Below are positions 35,890-45,597 of a stretch of 64,000 nucleotides of DNA, piece after piece (the stretch's first letter is position 1; every line of letters begins with the position of its first letter). The position numbers and the translations under genes are program-made. The DNA comes from Thermanaerosceptrum fracticalcis. GTDB taxonomy: Bacteria; Bacillota; Peptococcia; DRI-13. The notes under the pieces were generated by a model. That model searched no databases and had not been told where the DNA came from. It was given only the letters and a program-made list of their open reading frames with translations. The DNA lies in NCBI RefSeq assembly GCF_000746025.2, contig NZ_CP045798.1, positions 2,959,501 to 3,023,500 on the forward strand, written 5' to 3'.

Positions 35890-36567
35890 ATGAATGATCT
35901 TGATTATATTAAGAAAGTACCTATTTTTGCGGAACTGTCCGAGAAAGAACTGGAAATGGTGGCTAAGATGGTCAAGACGCGAAAATATAGAAAGAATATG
36001 TTTATCTTTACGGAGGGAGAACCCGGAGAAGCTGTATATTTCGTGAAAACCGGGAAAGTAAAGATCTCAAAAATGGTAGAGGACGGGCGGGAACATGTGA
36101 TCCATATCATGCAACAAGGAGATATTTTTGGTGAAGTAGTGCTCTTTAACGGTGGGAATTATCCGGCTACTTCGGAAGTCATTGAGGATGCTGAGGTTGG
36201 CATTTTGCGCAACGAAGACCTGGAAAACCTGATGCGCCAGAATGTGGATATCGCCATTGATATGCTAAAGATTATGAGCCGCCGTTTACAGAACGCCTCC
36301 AGCCAGATCCGGGATTTAGCCTTAAAGGATGCCCTCTCCCGTACGGCAGGACTTCTCCTTAAACTCAGTGAGGCTTTTGGTACGGAGACCGAGGAGGGTG
36401 TGGTGATTAATCTTAGCCTGAGCCGCCAGGAACTGGCCAACATGGTAGGGCTTACCCGGGAAACAGTAACCAGGGTTTTGAGTGATTTAAAAAGAACAAA
36501 GGTTATTGAGACGGATAAGAACCAGATTACCATTCTTAATAAACGAAAACTCATCTGCTGTATTTAA
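35890..36567 (+). CDS. Crp/Fnr-family transcription regulator
   Basis: 225-residue regulator: cyclic-nucleotide-binding-like beta barrel (about 10-130; FTEGEPGEAVYFVKTGKVKI, GDIFGEVVLFNGGNYPATSEV), long dimer helix, and a C-terminal helix-turn-helix (about 165-215; LSRQELANMVGLTRETVTRV). There are no N-terminal Fnr-type cysteines, so it does not look like an oxygen sensor with an iron-sulfur cluster. The ligand is unknown; the arginine/serine pair that binds cAMP is not evident. GAGGAGGGATATCCGGC precedes ATG 35890. Single-gene transcript. Confidence 0.85.
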   Translation: MNDLDYIKKVPIFAELSEKELEMVAKMVKTRKYRKNMFIFTEGEPGEAVYFVKTGKVKISKMVEDGREHVIHIMQQGDIFGEVVLFNGGNYPATSEVIEDAEVGILRNEDLENLMRQNVDIAIDMLKIMSRRLQNASSQIRDLALKDALSRTAGLLLKLSEAFGTETEEGVVINLSLSRQELANMVGLTRETVTRVLSDLKRTKVIETDKNQITILNKRKLICCI

Positions 36568-36571
36568 AAGA

Positions 36572-36592
36572 AGAGCCCCAGGGCTCTTTCTT
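36572..36592 (+). terminator. Rho-independent terminator
   Basis: AGAGCCC / GGGCTCT stem followed by TTCTTC; a short loop and weak T-tract. Confidence 0.65.
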
Positions 36593-36601
36593 CAGTTTAA
36601 T

Positions 36602-36690
36602 GAGTGACCGGTGACCTGTGACCCGTATCGGTGACCAGTGACCGGTGACCTGTGACCAGTTAATAAACCGGACACCGGACACTGGACTCC
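36602..36690. repeat. Short-word intergenic repeat (TGACCGGTGACC-type)
   Basis: Words such as GTGACCGGTGACCTGTGACC recur about seven times, followed by GGACACCGGACACTGG. The pattern resembles the TTACTGG/GGACACTGG tail of the repeat at 23085-23125. No ORF. Confidence 0.55.
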
Positions 36691-36767
36691 GGTCACTGAT
36701 TATATAGGCACTGGGCTCTGGTCCCTAATGTCGGATGTGGGGAAGCGGGAAACGGGAGACGAGACCC

Positions 36768-37997
36768 TTAAGTGTCGACTAAAGATTTGATTAAGTGCAA
36801 GTGGCTCTGGGGAATGGCAAGTCTTAGCAGCTTAATCCGGGGGTCAGGGGTTTCTAAATGGGTGGTTACATGATTCCAGGCTTTCTCCAGGTTTTGAATA
36901 TCCGTGGGAGTAAAAGAGTGGGCAGGGCCTGTCCTTATGGTGGTTAAAGCAGGTTCAACAGCCAAGACCTGGAAGGCCGTTTTACCATGCATGAAGTAGC
37001 GGCGGGTGAGGATCGGTACGTAGGAGATTTCTTTTAAGTAAGGCTCACTTGTGGTTCTGTCAATACCAATGTGGATATTCAAGATGATACTGGACTGACG
37101 TTCCAGTCCTGACTGATCGGAGATAAAGTTACCTAATGAGTAGATGACAAATTTATTTTTCTCTTTTCCGTTTTCTTTTAAGCTAACAATCTCCATAGGC
37201 TGCAAGACATGAGGGTGGTGTCCCAGGATAATATCCGCCCCGGCCTCCAGGAACTGGTAGGCCAGGTCTTTCTGAATGGGGTCAGGCTGTTGTTGATATT
37301 CCTGGCCAAAGTGGAGGGAGAGAATAATGAGCTGTGCTCCCTGGGTTCGGGCTTTGGCTATATCTTTTTTTACTAAATCTTCATCCAGTATATTTACGGC
37401 ATAAGGTTTATCTTTTGGAGGGGTGATGCCGTTAGTGCCGTAGGTGTAGGCGAGGATTGCTATTTTTACACCCTTTTTTTCTACGAATAAGATTGAATCC
37501 CGTTCTTCCTGACTCCGGGCGGTACCCGTGTGCAGCAATCCTGCCTGGTCCAGAAATTTTAGGGTACTGGCAAGTCCGGTAAAGTTTTTATCCAGGCAGT
37601 GGTTGTTGGCAGTCGTTAAAATATGAAAACCCGCTTCTTTCAGGTTAAGGGCCAGTTGCTCCGGAGCGTTAAAGCGGGGGTACCCGCTGTAAACCGCCTT
37701 TTTGCCGCTGAGGGTTGTTTCCAGGTTGCCTAAGACCAGGTCTGAGGCCAGGAGCAGGGGTTTAATTTCGTTAAAGAATTTACCGAAGTTATAAGTGCCT
37801 GTTTGCGGCTCATAACCGGACACAATCTGGGTATTGTGCATCATAATATCCCCTACGGCTGTGATTACCAGTGTGTCATCGGGAATAAAGGGTGGTGTTT
37901 CTTGCCCGGGTATTTGCGCATCGGCCAGGGAAACTGCGACACAGCCTGTTGACAACAGGAGAGCCAGGAAGAGAAGGGCCAGGAGGGAGTTGCGCAT
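36768..37997 (-). CDS. CapA-family lipoprotein (poly-gamma-glutamate-type metallophosphatase fold)
   Basis: 409-residue exported protein. The signal ends in a lipobox, LLLSTGC, at about residues 12-18. The CapA domain follows: ITAVGDIMMHNTQI (metal Asp and His), NLETTLSG, TANNHCLDKNF, LHFGQEY and GHHPHVLQP. This calcineurin-like fold is used in making or anchoring poly-gamma-glutamate, but most members have no proven role. No other cap genes are nearby. The start is at ATG 37997, which is preceded by AGGATGTG; the longer frame adds three residues. Confidence 0.85.
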   Translation of the reverse strand: MRNSLLALLFLALLLSTGCVAVSLADAQIPGQETPPFIPDDTLVITAVGDIMMHNTQIVSGYEPQTGTYNFGKFFNEIKPLLLASDLVLGNLETTLSGKKAVYSGYPRFNAPEQLALNLKEAGFHILTTANNHCLDKNFTGLASTLKFLDQAGLLHTGTARSQEERDSILFVEKKGVKIAILAYTYGTNGITPPKDKPYAVNILDEDLVKKDIAKARTQGAQLIILSLHFGQEYQQQPDPIQKDLAYQFLEAGADIILGHHPHVLQPMEIVSLKENGKEKNKFVIYSLGNFISDQSGLERQSSIILNIHIGIDRTTSEPYLKEISYVPILTRRYFMHGKTAFQVLAVEPALTTIRTGPAHSFTPTDIQNLEKAWNHVTTHLETPDPRIKLLRLAIPQSHLHLIKSLVDT

Positions 37998-38178
37998 GAA
38001 ATTCACATCCTACAAAATAGTACTATTATTATAACAATATTGTCCTTTGTTGTTTAGACGGCATTACGTCAAATATATTCCCGGACCAAGTTTTGTCGTA
38101 AATTGTAGCCAATTCCTTTTCTCCGGCATAAGGTACAACAGTAAGATATTTGTTTAACCGGAGAAAGGAGACATTAGT

Positions 38179-39324
38179 ATGGTGACACGGAAAGATAATC
38201 CTGGCTATGTCAGGAAGATTATTACTGCGGCAAGTGAGAAAGGTGTAGCCCAGTTAAAGCAGGCCCTGGCCATATCGGGCGGTAAAATTGTAAAAGAACT
38301 TCCCCTGGTCCAAGGTTTTGTTTGTGAGTTTCCGGCCGAGAGTGAAGCGTTAATCGCTGTGCGTGATAACCCGGATAATTTTACGGTGGAAGAGGACTTG
38401 GATTTTAAATTATGCCTGTGGCCTGGGTTCTTTTTTTATCCCCCGGTTCCCCAACAACCACCATATCAAAAAGAGCCTCCCCCACCCCAGGTTTTCCCCC
38501 ACCAATCCATTGATTGGGGCATAAAAAGAATTGGTGCTCCCCAGGTCTGGAATAAATTAAGGGACAGGAGGATAAAGGTAGGGATTATCGATACCGGCAT
38601 AGATTATTTTCATTCCGATTTGAAAGAGAATATCCGGGATGGTATCAGTACACTGGATGGGTACCCCAGTTACCGGGATGACTACGGTCATGGTACCCAT
38701 GTGGCCGGCACCATCGGGGCTTTAAATAATCCTTTCGGCATGGTCGGCATTAACCCCTACGTAGATTTCTATATTGTAAAAGCCTTTGACAAAAAGGGTA
38801 GCGGCAAACTTTCAGATATTATCGAAGGCATAGACTGGTTAATGCGTAGGCAGGTCGACGTCATCAATATGAGTTTCTCCACCTCCGAAACAAATCAGAC
38901 CTTTGCCAGGGTAATGGATATGGTCCACAAACGGGGAATAGTCCTGGTAGCAGCCGCCGGGAATGACGGCGGCACCAATTCCGTGAATTACCCTGCTCGT
39001 TTTCCTCAAGTGATTGCTGTTTCCGCCACAGACCGTCAAGATAATATTGCCAGCTTTTCCAGCACCGGTCCGGAGATAGATTTCTGTGCCCCTGGTGTAG
39101 ATATCCGTTCCACCTGGATAAACGGCGGATATAAGGTGAGCAGTGGAACTTCTTTTGCCGCACCGCATATTACGGGTATCGTTACAGATTTGTTGAATTA
39201 TTATGGATCTATGCCGCCTGCACAAGTAAAAGAAATAATGGCCCGGGGAGCTGTGATACTTGAGAAATTAAACCGGGAACAGCAGGGTCATGGTTTGATC
39301 GAACTCCCCCGCATCATTAAATAA
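38179..39324 (+). CDS. S8-family subtilisin-like serine protease
   Basis: 381 residues. Catalytic triad: Asp138 in GIIDTGID, His171 in YGHGTHVAGT, Ser325 in SSGTSFAAPH. A prodomain-like region (about 5-85, ending with VEEDLDF) is followed by a proline-rich spacer (PPVPQQPPYQKEPPPPQVF). No signal peptide is visible, so it probably acts inside the cell or spore, like ISP- or CspB-type proteases. AAAGGAGACATTAGT precedes ATG 38179. It is divergent from capA and closed by a long hairpin terminator. Confidence 0.88.
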   Translation: MVTRKDNPGYVRKIITAASEKGVAQLKQALAISGGKIVKELPLVQGFVCEFPAESEALIAVRDNPDNFTVEEDLDFKLCLWPGFFFYPPVPQQPPYQKEPPPPQVFPHQSIDWGIKRIGAPQVWNKLRDRRIKVGIIDTGIDYFHSDLKENIRDGISTLDGYPSYRDDYGHGTHVAGTIGALNNPFGMVGINPYVDFYIVKAFDKKGSGKLSDIIEGIDWLMRRQVDVINMSFSTSETNQTFARVMDMVHKRGIVLVAAAGNDGGTNSVNYPARFPQVIAVSATDRQDNIASFSSTGPEIDFCAPGVDIRSTWINGGYKVSSGTSFAAPHITGIVTDLLNYYGSMPPAQVKEIMARGAVILEKLNREQQGHGLIELPRIIK

Positions 39325-39428
39325 TTTTGGAGTTAACAAGTATACATTATTTTCAGTGAGAATAAGTTGTATCTTAAGGTTACATCATGCTATACTGAAC
39401 ACAACTTGAAGACAAAAATTCGAGAGCA

Positions 39429-39476
39429 AAGGCGTTCTCCTAAAGATAAGTTATCTTTTGAGAACGCCTTTTTTCT
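39429..39476. terminator. Bidirectional terminator
   Basis: AAGGCGTTCTC (39429-39439) pairs with GAGAACGCCTT (39460-39470), extended inward by AAAGAT/ATCTTT pairing, then TTTTTCT. It separates the subtilase gene from the convergent zinc-ribbon gene. Confidence 0.85.
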
Positions 39477-39488
39477 ACTCTACCCTTA

Positions 39489-39728
39489 TTAATCCAGCAG
39501 CCGGTCTATCACAACGCGTTTGTCGTAACTGCAGCGAGGACAGCTTAGGAGGTGAACGCATTCCCCCGGCCCCACCCCGTCTACCCGATCAAGGATTTCT
39601 TCGTCCAGATAAGGACTGTAAGGACCTAAGAAATTTTCCAGCATGCCCGTATCCTCTAAAAGCGTCCCGCACTTAGGGCATGGTTCAGTGAGGAAATACA
39701 GGCCGTTGCATAGGGGACAAAGGTTCAT
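39489..39728 (-). CDS. Small zinc-ribbon protein, unknown function
   Basis: 79-residue protein with three cysteine pairs: CPLC at residues 4-7, CPKC at 17-20 and CPRC near 64-67, the last followed by a basic tail. The middle is acidic (EEILDRVDGVGPGE). At least one zinc ribbon can form. A GGGGGTACTCGC context precedes the ATG at 39728. No family was recognised. Found alone, convergent with the subtilase. Confidence 0.6.
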   Translation of the reverse strand: MNLCPLCNGLYFLTEPCPKCGTLLEDTGMLENFLGPYSPYLDEEILDRVDGVGPGECVHLLSCPRCSYDKRVVIDRLLD

Positions 39729-39833
39729 GCGAGTACCCCCCCTAAATTCACAGAAAAAGAAAGGTTTTTACAAAAAATTGTATTATTAATTTTATGTCAT
39801 TATATCCATTTGTTTGAAGGAGTATGCGTCTAC

Positions 39834-39914
39834 TTGGCGAATAATTTCGACATAATGCGGTTGATGTATTACCTGTCGCCGCTACTCAATGATGAGGAGG
39901 TGTGCAATTTTTAG
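39834..39914 (+). CDS. Possible 26-residue leader peptide ORF
   Basis: TTG start with AAGGAG about 12 bases upstream; the peptide contains FDIMRLMYYLSPLLNDEEV. It precedes the permease gene by 58 bases. The weak spacing and lack of homology make this tentative; it could be chance. Confidence 0.25.
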   Translation: MANNFDIMRLMYYLSPLLNDEEVCNF

Positions 39915-39972
39915 GACGATTGTGCTTTTTGGTGCTTTCCTAGCCCCTAATTAATATTTGAGGAGGTATACA

Positions 39973-41349
39973 ATGGTAACTTTAAATGCCCTGCACTACA
40001 TTTATATTCTCATGGTATTAATCGTTATGGGAACGATGATTGCCCGCAGAGACACTGTTTTACCCTGTATTGTCGGACTTTTTGTTATTGGTTTTGCTTA
40101 TAGCGGGAAATTTGTTACAACCATTCAGATTATGTTTAATGCCCTCGTGGCTGCAGGTACCGAATTTCTCGGAATTATAACTGTTATCGCCTTAGTTGTG
40201 GCTATGTCGAAAGCGATGTCGGCCACGGGTATTGATGCCCTGATTGCCAGGCCTGCCCAGAAATTAATGGTAACTCCCGAGATTACTTTCTTTGTTGTGG
40301 GCTTTGGTATGATGGTTGTGGCCTGGTTTGTGTGGCCTTCTCCCGCCGTGGCGCTCATTGGTGCTCTGGTGGTACCGGTAGCCGTAAGAGCCGGCCTTCC
40401 TGTTATCGGGGCTGCTATTGCCATGAACCTCTTTGGTCACGGTATTGCGTTATCCAGTGACTGGATTATCCAGGGTGCGCCTGGTATTACGGCTAAAGCA
40501 GCCGGCCTAAAGGATCCCACCATCATCACTTCTCACGGTGCACCGCTCTTTATTACCATGGCTGTGGTTACAGTCGGTGTGGCCTTCTATATGCTGAAGA
40601 AAGATATGAAGGCTAATAAGGAAAAATATGCTAATGAAGCTTTAGCTTACGCTGAGACTGCCGCAGTCGCTGAACCCTCCGGCGCTGCTAAGTTATTTGC
40701 TGTGATTATTCCTCTGGTCTTTATCGCTGACGTAGTGGCTATGCTTACGCTGGATCTCAAAGGCGGTGACGCTACTGCCCTCATTGGTGGTACTGCTCTT
40801 GTTCTGATGAGTTTAATTGCTGCCATCGAGTTCAAAGGCGAGGCTCTGGAAAAAGTTACAGACTTTGTCCGTGATGGTTTTATGTTCGGTATTAAGGTAT
40901 TTGCTCCCGTTATCGTAATCGGTGCCTTCTTCTTCCTGGGTTCAGAAGGAACGGCCAAAGCTATCCTCGGCAAAGAGGCCACCGGTCTTTTGACTGATAT
41001 TGGTCTTTTCCTCTCCCAGAACACACCACTTTCCGCTGCCCCTGTAGCTTTTATTCAGCTGATCATCGGTGGTATTACCGGTTTGGACGGTTCCGGCTTC
41101 TCCGGGCTTCCTCTGGTGGGTGGTTTAGCCCAAACCTTCAGTACAGCCATTAATGGAGATGTGGGCGTACTGGGAGCTTTGGGACAAATCTCTGCCGTTT
41201 GGGTCGGTGGCGGAACTATTATTCCCTGGGGTCTCATTCCCGTTGCGGCCATCTGTGGTGTAGAGCCTATGGAATTGGCCCGCCGTAACTTTATCCCTGT
41301 TATGCTCGGTTTCTTAGCTACCACGATCGTAGCCATCTTCCTGATTTAA
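39973..41349 (+). CDS. Polytopic permease, probably of the ion-transporter superfamily (organic acid/anion)
   Basis: 458-residue membrane protein with about 11-12 helices (for example YIYILMVLIVMGTMIA, MMVVAWFVWPSPAVALIGALVV, LGALGQISAVWVGGGTIIPWG). The overall layout of two similar halves, each with a re-entrant Gly/Pro/Ser loop (WPSPAVALIG, GGITGLDGSGFSGLPL), resembles gluconate, citrate and dicarboxylate carriers. I cannot name the substrate. Its place before the sigma-54 activator and the thiolase/HBD pair suggests a short-chain organic acid such as hydroxybutyrate or butyrate. The start at ATG 39973 is set by GAGGAGGTATACA. Confidence 0.7.
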   Translation: MVTLNALHYIYILMVLIVMGTMIARRDTVLPCIVGLFVIGFAYSGKFVTTIQIMFNALVAAGTEFLGIITVIALVVAMSKAMSATGIDALIARPAQKLMVTPEITFFVVGFGMMVVAWFVWPSPAVALIGALVVPVAVRAGLPVIGAAIAMNLFGHGIALSSDWIIQGAPGITAKAAGLKDPTIITSHGAPLFITMAVVTVGVAFYMLKKDMKANKEKYANEALAYAETAAVAEPSGAAKLFAVIIPLVFIADVVAMLTLDLKGGDATALIGGTALVLMSLIAAIEFKGEALEKVTDFVRDGFMFGIKVFAPVIVIGAFFFLGSEGTAKAILGKEATGLLTDIGLFLSQNTPLSAAPVAFIQLIIGGITGLDGSGFSGLPLVGGLAQTFSTAINGDVGVLGALGQISAVWVGGGTIIPWGLIPVAAICGVEPMELARRNFIPVMLGFLATTIVAIFLI

Positions 41350-41378
41350 TACAATTTTAATATGGACAAGATGTAGCA

Positions 41379-41414
41379 AAGGTCCGGTTAAAACCGGGCC
41401 TTTTCCTTTTTAAT
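41379..41414 (+). terminator. Rho-independent terminator
   Basis: AAGGTCCGGTT pairs with AACCGGGCCTT (one G-T pair), followed by TTCCTTTTT. Confidence 0.8.
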
Positions 41415-41509
41415 AAATCTTCCGGACTTTTAAAAATGGCTAACGTTGTTGATTACAGGAATTTCTTTTTCAGTAGAGAATAATAAAGTAAGTAAAAAGG
41501 AGGGTGAAG

Positions 41510-41974
41510 ATGACATACAGGCGCCGCTTAAAGTTCTATTTGCTTAAACTCTTTCGTTTGCACGATTCCCCTAAGGCTATCGCCGGGGGGATTGCCTGGG
41601 GTGCTTTTGTGCATTTTTATCCTACCTTTGGCTTCGGGCCCTTGATTGCCGTAGGCATGGCCAGGTTATTCCGGACCAATATGGCCGCGGCTACAGTAGG
41701 TTGGGCTGTCTTTATGCCTTTGTTTCCTTTCTTTTTTTATTTGAATTTTCTGGTAGGAGATCTAATTACAGGAGTACCCACGGAAAATATATGGCAGGCC
41801 ATCCAGGGGATTTCTCACATCTGTTTAAAGGATATTCTTCTTTTGGGGAAGGCCTTTACCCTAGGCTTTTTCGTGAACAGCACACTGGAGGTAATCTTGT
41901 TTTGGTGGGGGGGCTATATACTTTTTAAACGTTATCGCAAAGAGGCTTTGTTATTAATTCGCCGTATATTGTAG
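41510..41974 (+). CDS. DUF2062 membrane protein
   Basis: 154-residue protein with a basic start (MTYRRRLKFYLLKLFRLH) and about three hydrophobic segments. The DUF2062 signature is SPKAIAGGIAWGAFVHFYPTFGFG, followed by AVFMPLFPFFFYLNFLVGDLITG. The start ATG 41510 follows AAGGAGGG; the GTG at 41504 is part of that site. It lies 11 bases before the sigma-54 activator gene, so the two are likely co-transcribed. Function unknown. Confidence 0.8.
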   Translation: MTYRRRLKFYLLKLFRLHDSPKAIAGGIAWGAFVHFYPTFGFGPLIAVGMARLFRTNMAAATVGWAVFMPLFPFFFYLNFLVGDLITGVPTENIWQAIQGISHICLKDILLLGKAFTLGFFVNSTLEVILFWWGGYILFKRYRKEALLLIRRIL

Positions 41975-41985
41975 GGGGGCTTTAA

Positions 41986-43350
41986 TTGAGCCATCAGGGA
42001 AAAAAGCTCTTGGAAACTATTTTGGAAAGTGCTTATGAAAGGATTGTCGTGGTTGATGCCCAGGGGTATATTACCATGATTAATCAGACCTATGCCGATT
42101 TCCTCGGTATCAAACGTGAAGAGGCTATTGGCCGGCATGTGACGGAAGTAATCGAAAATACCAGGATGCATATTGTGGCCCAAACGGGAGTACCGGAGCT
42201 GGGACAAATCCAGTATATCAAAGGAACGGCCATGGTCTGTAACAGGCTTCCCATAGAAATAGACGGTAAAATTGTAGGGGCTGTAGGCAAAGCCATTTTT
42301 AATGATTTAGGTGAGTTGAATCAGCTAGTGGAGAAGGTTAATTCTTTACAGAAGGAATTGGAGTATTACAAAGATACCCTGAAGATAGTCCATGGTTCCC
42401 ATTACACCATGAAAGACATCATCGGACTAAGCAAAGAAATGCAGGAGTTAAAACTTGTGGCCTACCGTGTGGCCCAGACAGGTTCGACGGTATTGATACG
42501 GGGCGAGAGTGGCACTGGGAAGGAACTATTTGCCCAGGCCATTCACGAAGCCAGCCCCAGGCGCAGCGGTCCCTTTCTCAAAGTCAACTGTGCGGCCATT
42601 CCGGAAAACCTTTTAGAATCTGAGCTTTTTGGTTACGAGGAAGGTGCTTTCACCGGGGCCAAAAGAGGTGGACGTATCGGTAAATTTGAACTGGCCCAGG
42701 CCGGTACTATATTTTTGGATGAAATTGGTGATATGCCCTCTAATATGCAGGCTAAACTTTTAAGGGTACTCCAGGAAAAAGAAATCGAACGGGTTGGGGG
42801 CAACAAGTCTATTCCTATCAATGTACGGGTAATTGCTGCTACCAACCGCAATTTGGAGGACCTCTTAAAGAGAAAGGTCTTCAGAGAAGATCTTTATTAT
42901 CGTCTCAATGTGGTGGAACTGAAGATACCTGCTTTGCGGGACCGGCGGGATGACATTCCCTATTTAGTGGAATATCTTTTGGAAAAACTGGCGCGTAAAA
43001 TGGGCATATCCTTACCAAAGATAGACAAAGAAGCCCTGGAGATCCTCAGTGATTACCATTATCCGGGGAATATTCGGGAACTGGAGAACATCCTGGAAAG
43101 GACACTGAACTTTATTGATGGCGACACGATTACTGCCGCCAGTTTACCGGCTTACTTGAAAAATTCCCTGGGCGACAGCAGGGTTTTCCCGGCAACGGTC
43201 TCCCTTAAGGATTACCTGGAAGAGGCGGAAAAGATTGCGATTCGTAGAGCTTTGGAGATAAGCAAGGGCAATAAAAATAAGGCAGCCCAGCTCTTAGAGA
43301 TGAGCCGCTCTAATTTTTACCTGAAACTTGAAAAATACAAGATCAAATAA
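41986..43350 (+). CDS. Sigma-54-dependent activator with PAS sensor
   Basis: 454-residue enhancer-binding protein. Residues about 1-120 are a PAS sensor ([21 protein letters not shown]). The AAA+ domain spans about 140-375: Walker A GESGTGKE (173-180), sigma-54 contact loop GAFTGA (near 221) and Walker B IFLDEIGD. The C-terminal Fis-type helix-turn-helix is at about 415-454 ([20 protein letters not shown]). The TTG start follows GTAGGGGGGC. The next operon has a near-consensus -24/-12 promoter 108 bases after this gene, so the thiolase-HBD pair is its likely target. The PAS ligand is unknown, perhaps an acyl-CoA or organic acid. Confidence 0.92.
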   Translation: MSHQGKKLLETILESAYERIVVVDAQGYITMINQTYADFLGIKREEAIGRHVTEVIENTRMHIVAQTGVPELGQIQYIKGTAMVCNRLPIEIDGKIVGAVGKAIFNDLGELNQLVEKVNSLQKELEYYKDTLKIVHGSHYTMKDIIGLSKEMQELKLVAYRVAQTGSTVLIRGESGTGKELFAQAIHEASPRRSGPFLKVNCAAIPENLLESELFGYEEGAFTGAKRGGRIGKFELAQAGTIFLDEIGDMPSNMQAKLLRVLQEKEIERVGGNKSIPINVRVIAATNRNLEDLLKRKVFREDLYYRLNVVELKIPALRDRRDDIPYLVEYLLEKLARKMGISLPKIDKEALEILSDYHYPGNIRELENILERTLNFIDGDTITAASLPAYLKNSLGDSRVFPATVSLKDYLEEAEKIAIRRALEISKGNKNKAAQLLEMSRSNFYLKLEKYKIK

Positions 43351-43457
43351 ATGACAACTGTCTATTAATTTAGAGAATGTCTAATAATCTGGACGTTTCT
43401 CTTTTGGTCAATTTCGGAATACCCTGTCCTGTAGGGGATAACAACAATTTAAAAGGG

Positions 43458-43473
43458 TGGCACGAATCTTGCA
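43458..43473 (+). promoter_or_regulatory. Sigma-54 (-24/-12) promoter of the thiolase operon
   Basis: TGGCACGAATCTTGCA: GG at 43459-43460 and GC at 43471-43472 with exact 12-base spacing and near-complete consensus (TGGCAC-N5-TTGCA). Transcription should start near 43484, about 40 bases before the chosen TTG start. Confidence 0.9.
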
Positions 43474-43523
43474 ACATATTAATACATGATTAATACATGC
43501 GGTATTTGAAGAGGGGTGGTTTT

Positions 43524-44705
43524 TTGCGCGAAGTAGTTATTGTGAGCGGCGTCAGGACGGCCATTGGTGACTACTTGGGGACATTAAAAGATGTATCGGC
43601 TGTGGATCTTGGCGTAATTGCCGTACAGGGGGTTTTAGCCAAAGCAGGCATTGAAGCTAAGGATGTAGAAGATGTCGTAGCTGGGATGATCTACAAAGCG
43701 GGCGCTAAAGGCAACCCGGCCCGTCAGGTGCAGTTGAAAGCCGGTATTCCCGAAGTAGCTGCGGCGGTAACGGTGGACCAGCAGTGCGGCTCGGCCATGC
43801 GTGCCCTGGAAATTGCTTCCCAGCAAATCATGTTGGGCAAATCCGATATCAGTGTTGCTTTTGGTACGGAAAGCATGTCCCAGGCCCCTTATCTTTTACT
43901 GAAAGCCAGGGAGGGGTACCGGATGGGCCATGGCGCCATTGAAGATTCCATGCTTCATGACGGGCTGATCTGTGCCATGATGGGCTATCACATGGGGATT
44001 ACTGCTGAGAATCTGGTGGAGCAGTACGGGATTTCCCGTGAAGAACAGGATGAATTGGCTTACCTTAGTCATCAAAGGGCCGTAAAGGCTATTGCCGAAG
44101 GTAAATTCAAAGATGAAATTGTACCCGTGGAAGTCATGAAGAATAAGAAACCTTTTGTTTTTGACACCGATGAACATCCCCGGGCCGATGTGACCCTGGA
44201 AAGCCTGGCCAAACTTCGTCCTGCCTTTAAAAAAGACGGTACCGTGACTGCTGGTAATGCCTCTGGTGTGAACGATGGCGCTGCTGCCCTTGTCTTGATG
44301 GCCAAAGAGAAGGCAGAAGCCATGGGAATAAAGCCGGTGGCCCGTCTGCTGGCCACGGCCTCTTACGGGGTTAAACCGGAAATTATGGGTATCGGTCCCG
44401 CCTATGCCATTCCCAAAGCCCTGAAATACGCAGGACTCTCCATGGATGAAATTGACTACTTTGAAATCAATGAAGCTTTTGCAGCTCAGTTTATTGCCGT
44501 GAACAGGGAACTGAAACTTGACATGGAAAAGGTCAATGCCAACGGTTCCGGAATCGCCCTGGGACACCCTGTAGGTTGTACCGGTATCCGTATTGTGGTT
44601 ACCTTATTAAATGAACTGAAGCGGCGAAACGGAAAGTTTGGTGTAGCCTCTCTTTGTGTAGGCGGGGGTCCGGCCCTGGCTACCGTGGTAGAATTAATTA
44701 AATAA
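43524..44705 (+). CDS. Acetyl-CoA acetyltransferase (thiolase)
   Basis: 393-residue thiolase, condensing two acetyl-CoA to acetoacetyl-CoA or running in reverse. The acyl-carrying Cys88 is in [13 protein letters not shown], the catalytic His is in [17 protein letters not shown], and the second Cys in SLCVGGGPA. The start was set at TTG 43524, after GAGGGGTGGTT, because the conserved [14 protein letters not shown] begins there; the ATG at 43497 has no ribosome site. It is the first gene behind a sigma-54 promoter, with the 3-hydroxyacyl-CoA dehydrogenase 29 bases downstream. Confidence 0.92.
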   Translation: MREVVIVSGVRTAIGDYLGTLKDVSAVDLGVIAVQGVLAKAGIEAKDVEDVVAGMIYKAGAKGNPARQVQLKAGIPEVAAAVTVDQQCGSAMRALEIASQQIMLGKSDISVAFGTESMSQAPYLLLKAREGYRMGHGAIEDSMLHDGLICAMMGYHMGITAENLVEQYGISREEQDELAYLSHQRAVKAIAEGKFKDEIVPVEVMKNKKPFVFDTDEHPRADVTLESLAKLRPAFKKDGTVTAGNASGVNDGAAALVLMAKEKAEAMGIKPVARLLATASYGVKPEIMGIGPAYAIPKALKYAGLSMDEIDYFEINEAFAAQFIAVNRELKLDMEKVNANGSGIALGHPVGCTGIRIVVTLLNELKRRNGKFGVASLCVGGGPALATVVELIK

Positions 44706-44734
44706 CATAAACAAAAGAGGAGGAGATAAGGTTT

Positions 44735-45574
44735 ATGAAAATTATGGTTTTAGGGGCAGGAACCATGGGTGCCGGGATTGCCCAGGTAGTGGCTCAGGCC
44801 GGATATGAAGTGATTTTGAGAGATATTGAAGACCGTTTTGTTGACAAGGGTTTAAAGACCATCGGCAAAAACCTGGCAAGAAGTGTGGAAAAAGGGCAAC
44901 TGACCCAGGAAAAATTCGATGAAATCATGGGGAGAATTGCCGGGACCACCGATCTGCAGATGGCAGAAGATGTTGACCTGGTGATTGAGGCCATCATTGA
45001 AAAAATGGAACTGAAAAAAGAGATTTTCAAAGCTCTGGATCAAATCTGCAAACCCGAGTGCATACTGGCTTCCAATACTTCGGCTTTAAGCATCAGTGAA
45101 ATTGCAGCCGCTACCAAACGGCCGGAAAAAGTGATGGGGATGCATTTCTTTAACCCTGCTCCCGTCATGAAACTGGTGGAACTGATTAAAGGAGCCTCTA
45201 CCTCCGATGAGACATTCAATACCATCAAAGAGCTTACCGTTAAACTGGGTAAAACGCCTGTAGCCGTCGAGGAAGCCCCTGGTTTCTGTGTCAACAGGAT
45301 TTTAGTTCCCATGATCAATGAGGCTGCCTACATTCTGATGGAAGGCGTAGCCAGCGCCGAGGACATTGACACAGCCATGAAACTGGGCGCCAATCATCCC
45401 ATTGGGCCCCTGGCCCTGGCTGACTTAATCGGGATTGATGTATGTCTCTTTGTAATGGAAACGCTCTACGCCGAATTCGGTGATTCCAAATACCGTCCCT
45501 GTCCCCTCATGCGGAAACTTGTGAGGGCGGGTCATCTGGGGAGAAAAACCGGCAAAGGCTTCTATACTTACTAA
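44735..45574 (+). CDS. hbd: 3-hydroxybutyryl-CoA dehydrogenase
   Basis: 279-residue NAD(P)-dependent enzyme converting acetoacetyl-CoA to 3-hydroxybutyryl-CoA or the reverse. Cofactor loop [17 protein letters not shown] starts at residue 7. The catalytic His lies in [15 protein letters not shown], and the dimer domain ends [11 protein letters not shown]. It follows thiolase with GAGGAGGAGATAAGG before the ATG. No crotonase or acyl-CoA dehydrogenase follows here, so a full butyrate pathway would need genes elsewhere. A 20-bp perfect hairpin ends the operon. Confidence 0.93.
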   Translation: MKIMVLGAGTMGAGIAQVVAQAGYEVILRDIEDRFVDKGLKTIGKNLARSVEKGQLTQEKFDEIMGRIAGTTDLQMAEDVDLVIEAIIEKMELKKEIFKALDQICKPECILASNTSALSISEIAAATKRPEKVMGMHFFNPAPVMKLVELIKGASTSDETFNTIKELTVKLGKTPVAVEEAPGFCVNRILVPMINEAAYILMEGVASAEDIDTAMKLGANHPIGPLALADLIGIDVCLFVMETLYAEFGDSKYRPCPLMRKLVRAGHLGRKTGKGFYTY

Positions 45575-45597
45575 AATAATCTTAGCTAGAGACCGCA

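Noticed and set aside
39931-39944. GGTGCTTTCCTAGC, GG-N10-GC spacing like a sigma-54 promoter before the permease
   Set aside because: Only the GG/GC spacing fits; the flanking bases depart from TGGCAC and TTGC, unlike the strong site at 43458.
43896-44567. 223-codon open frame antisense to the thiolase gene
   Set aside because: Fully inside a conserved coding region; composition (His, Phe, Gly) is that of a reverse-strand shadow.
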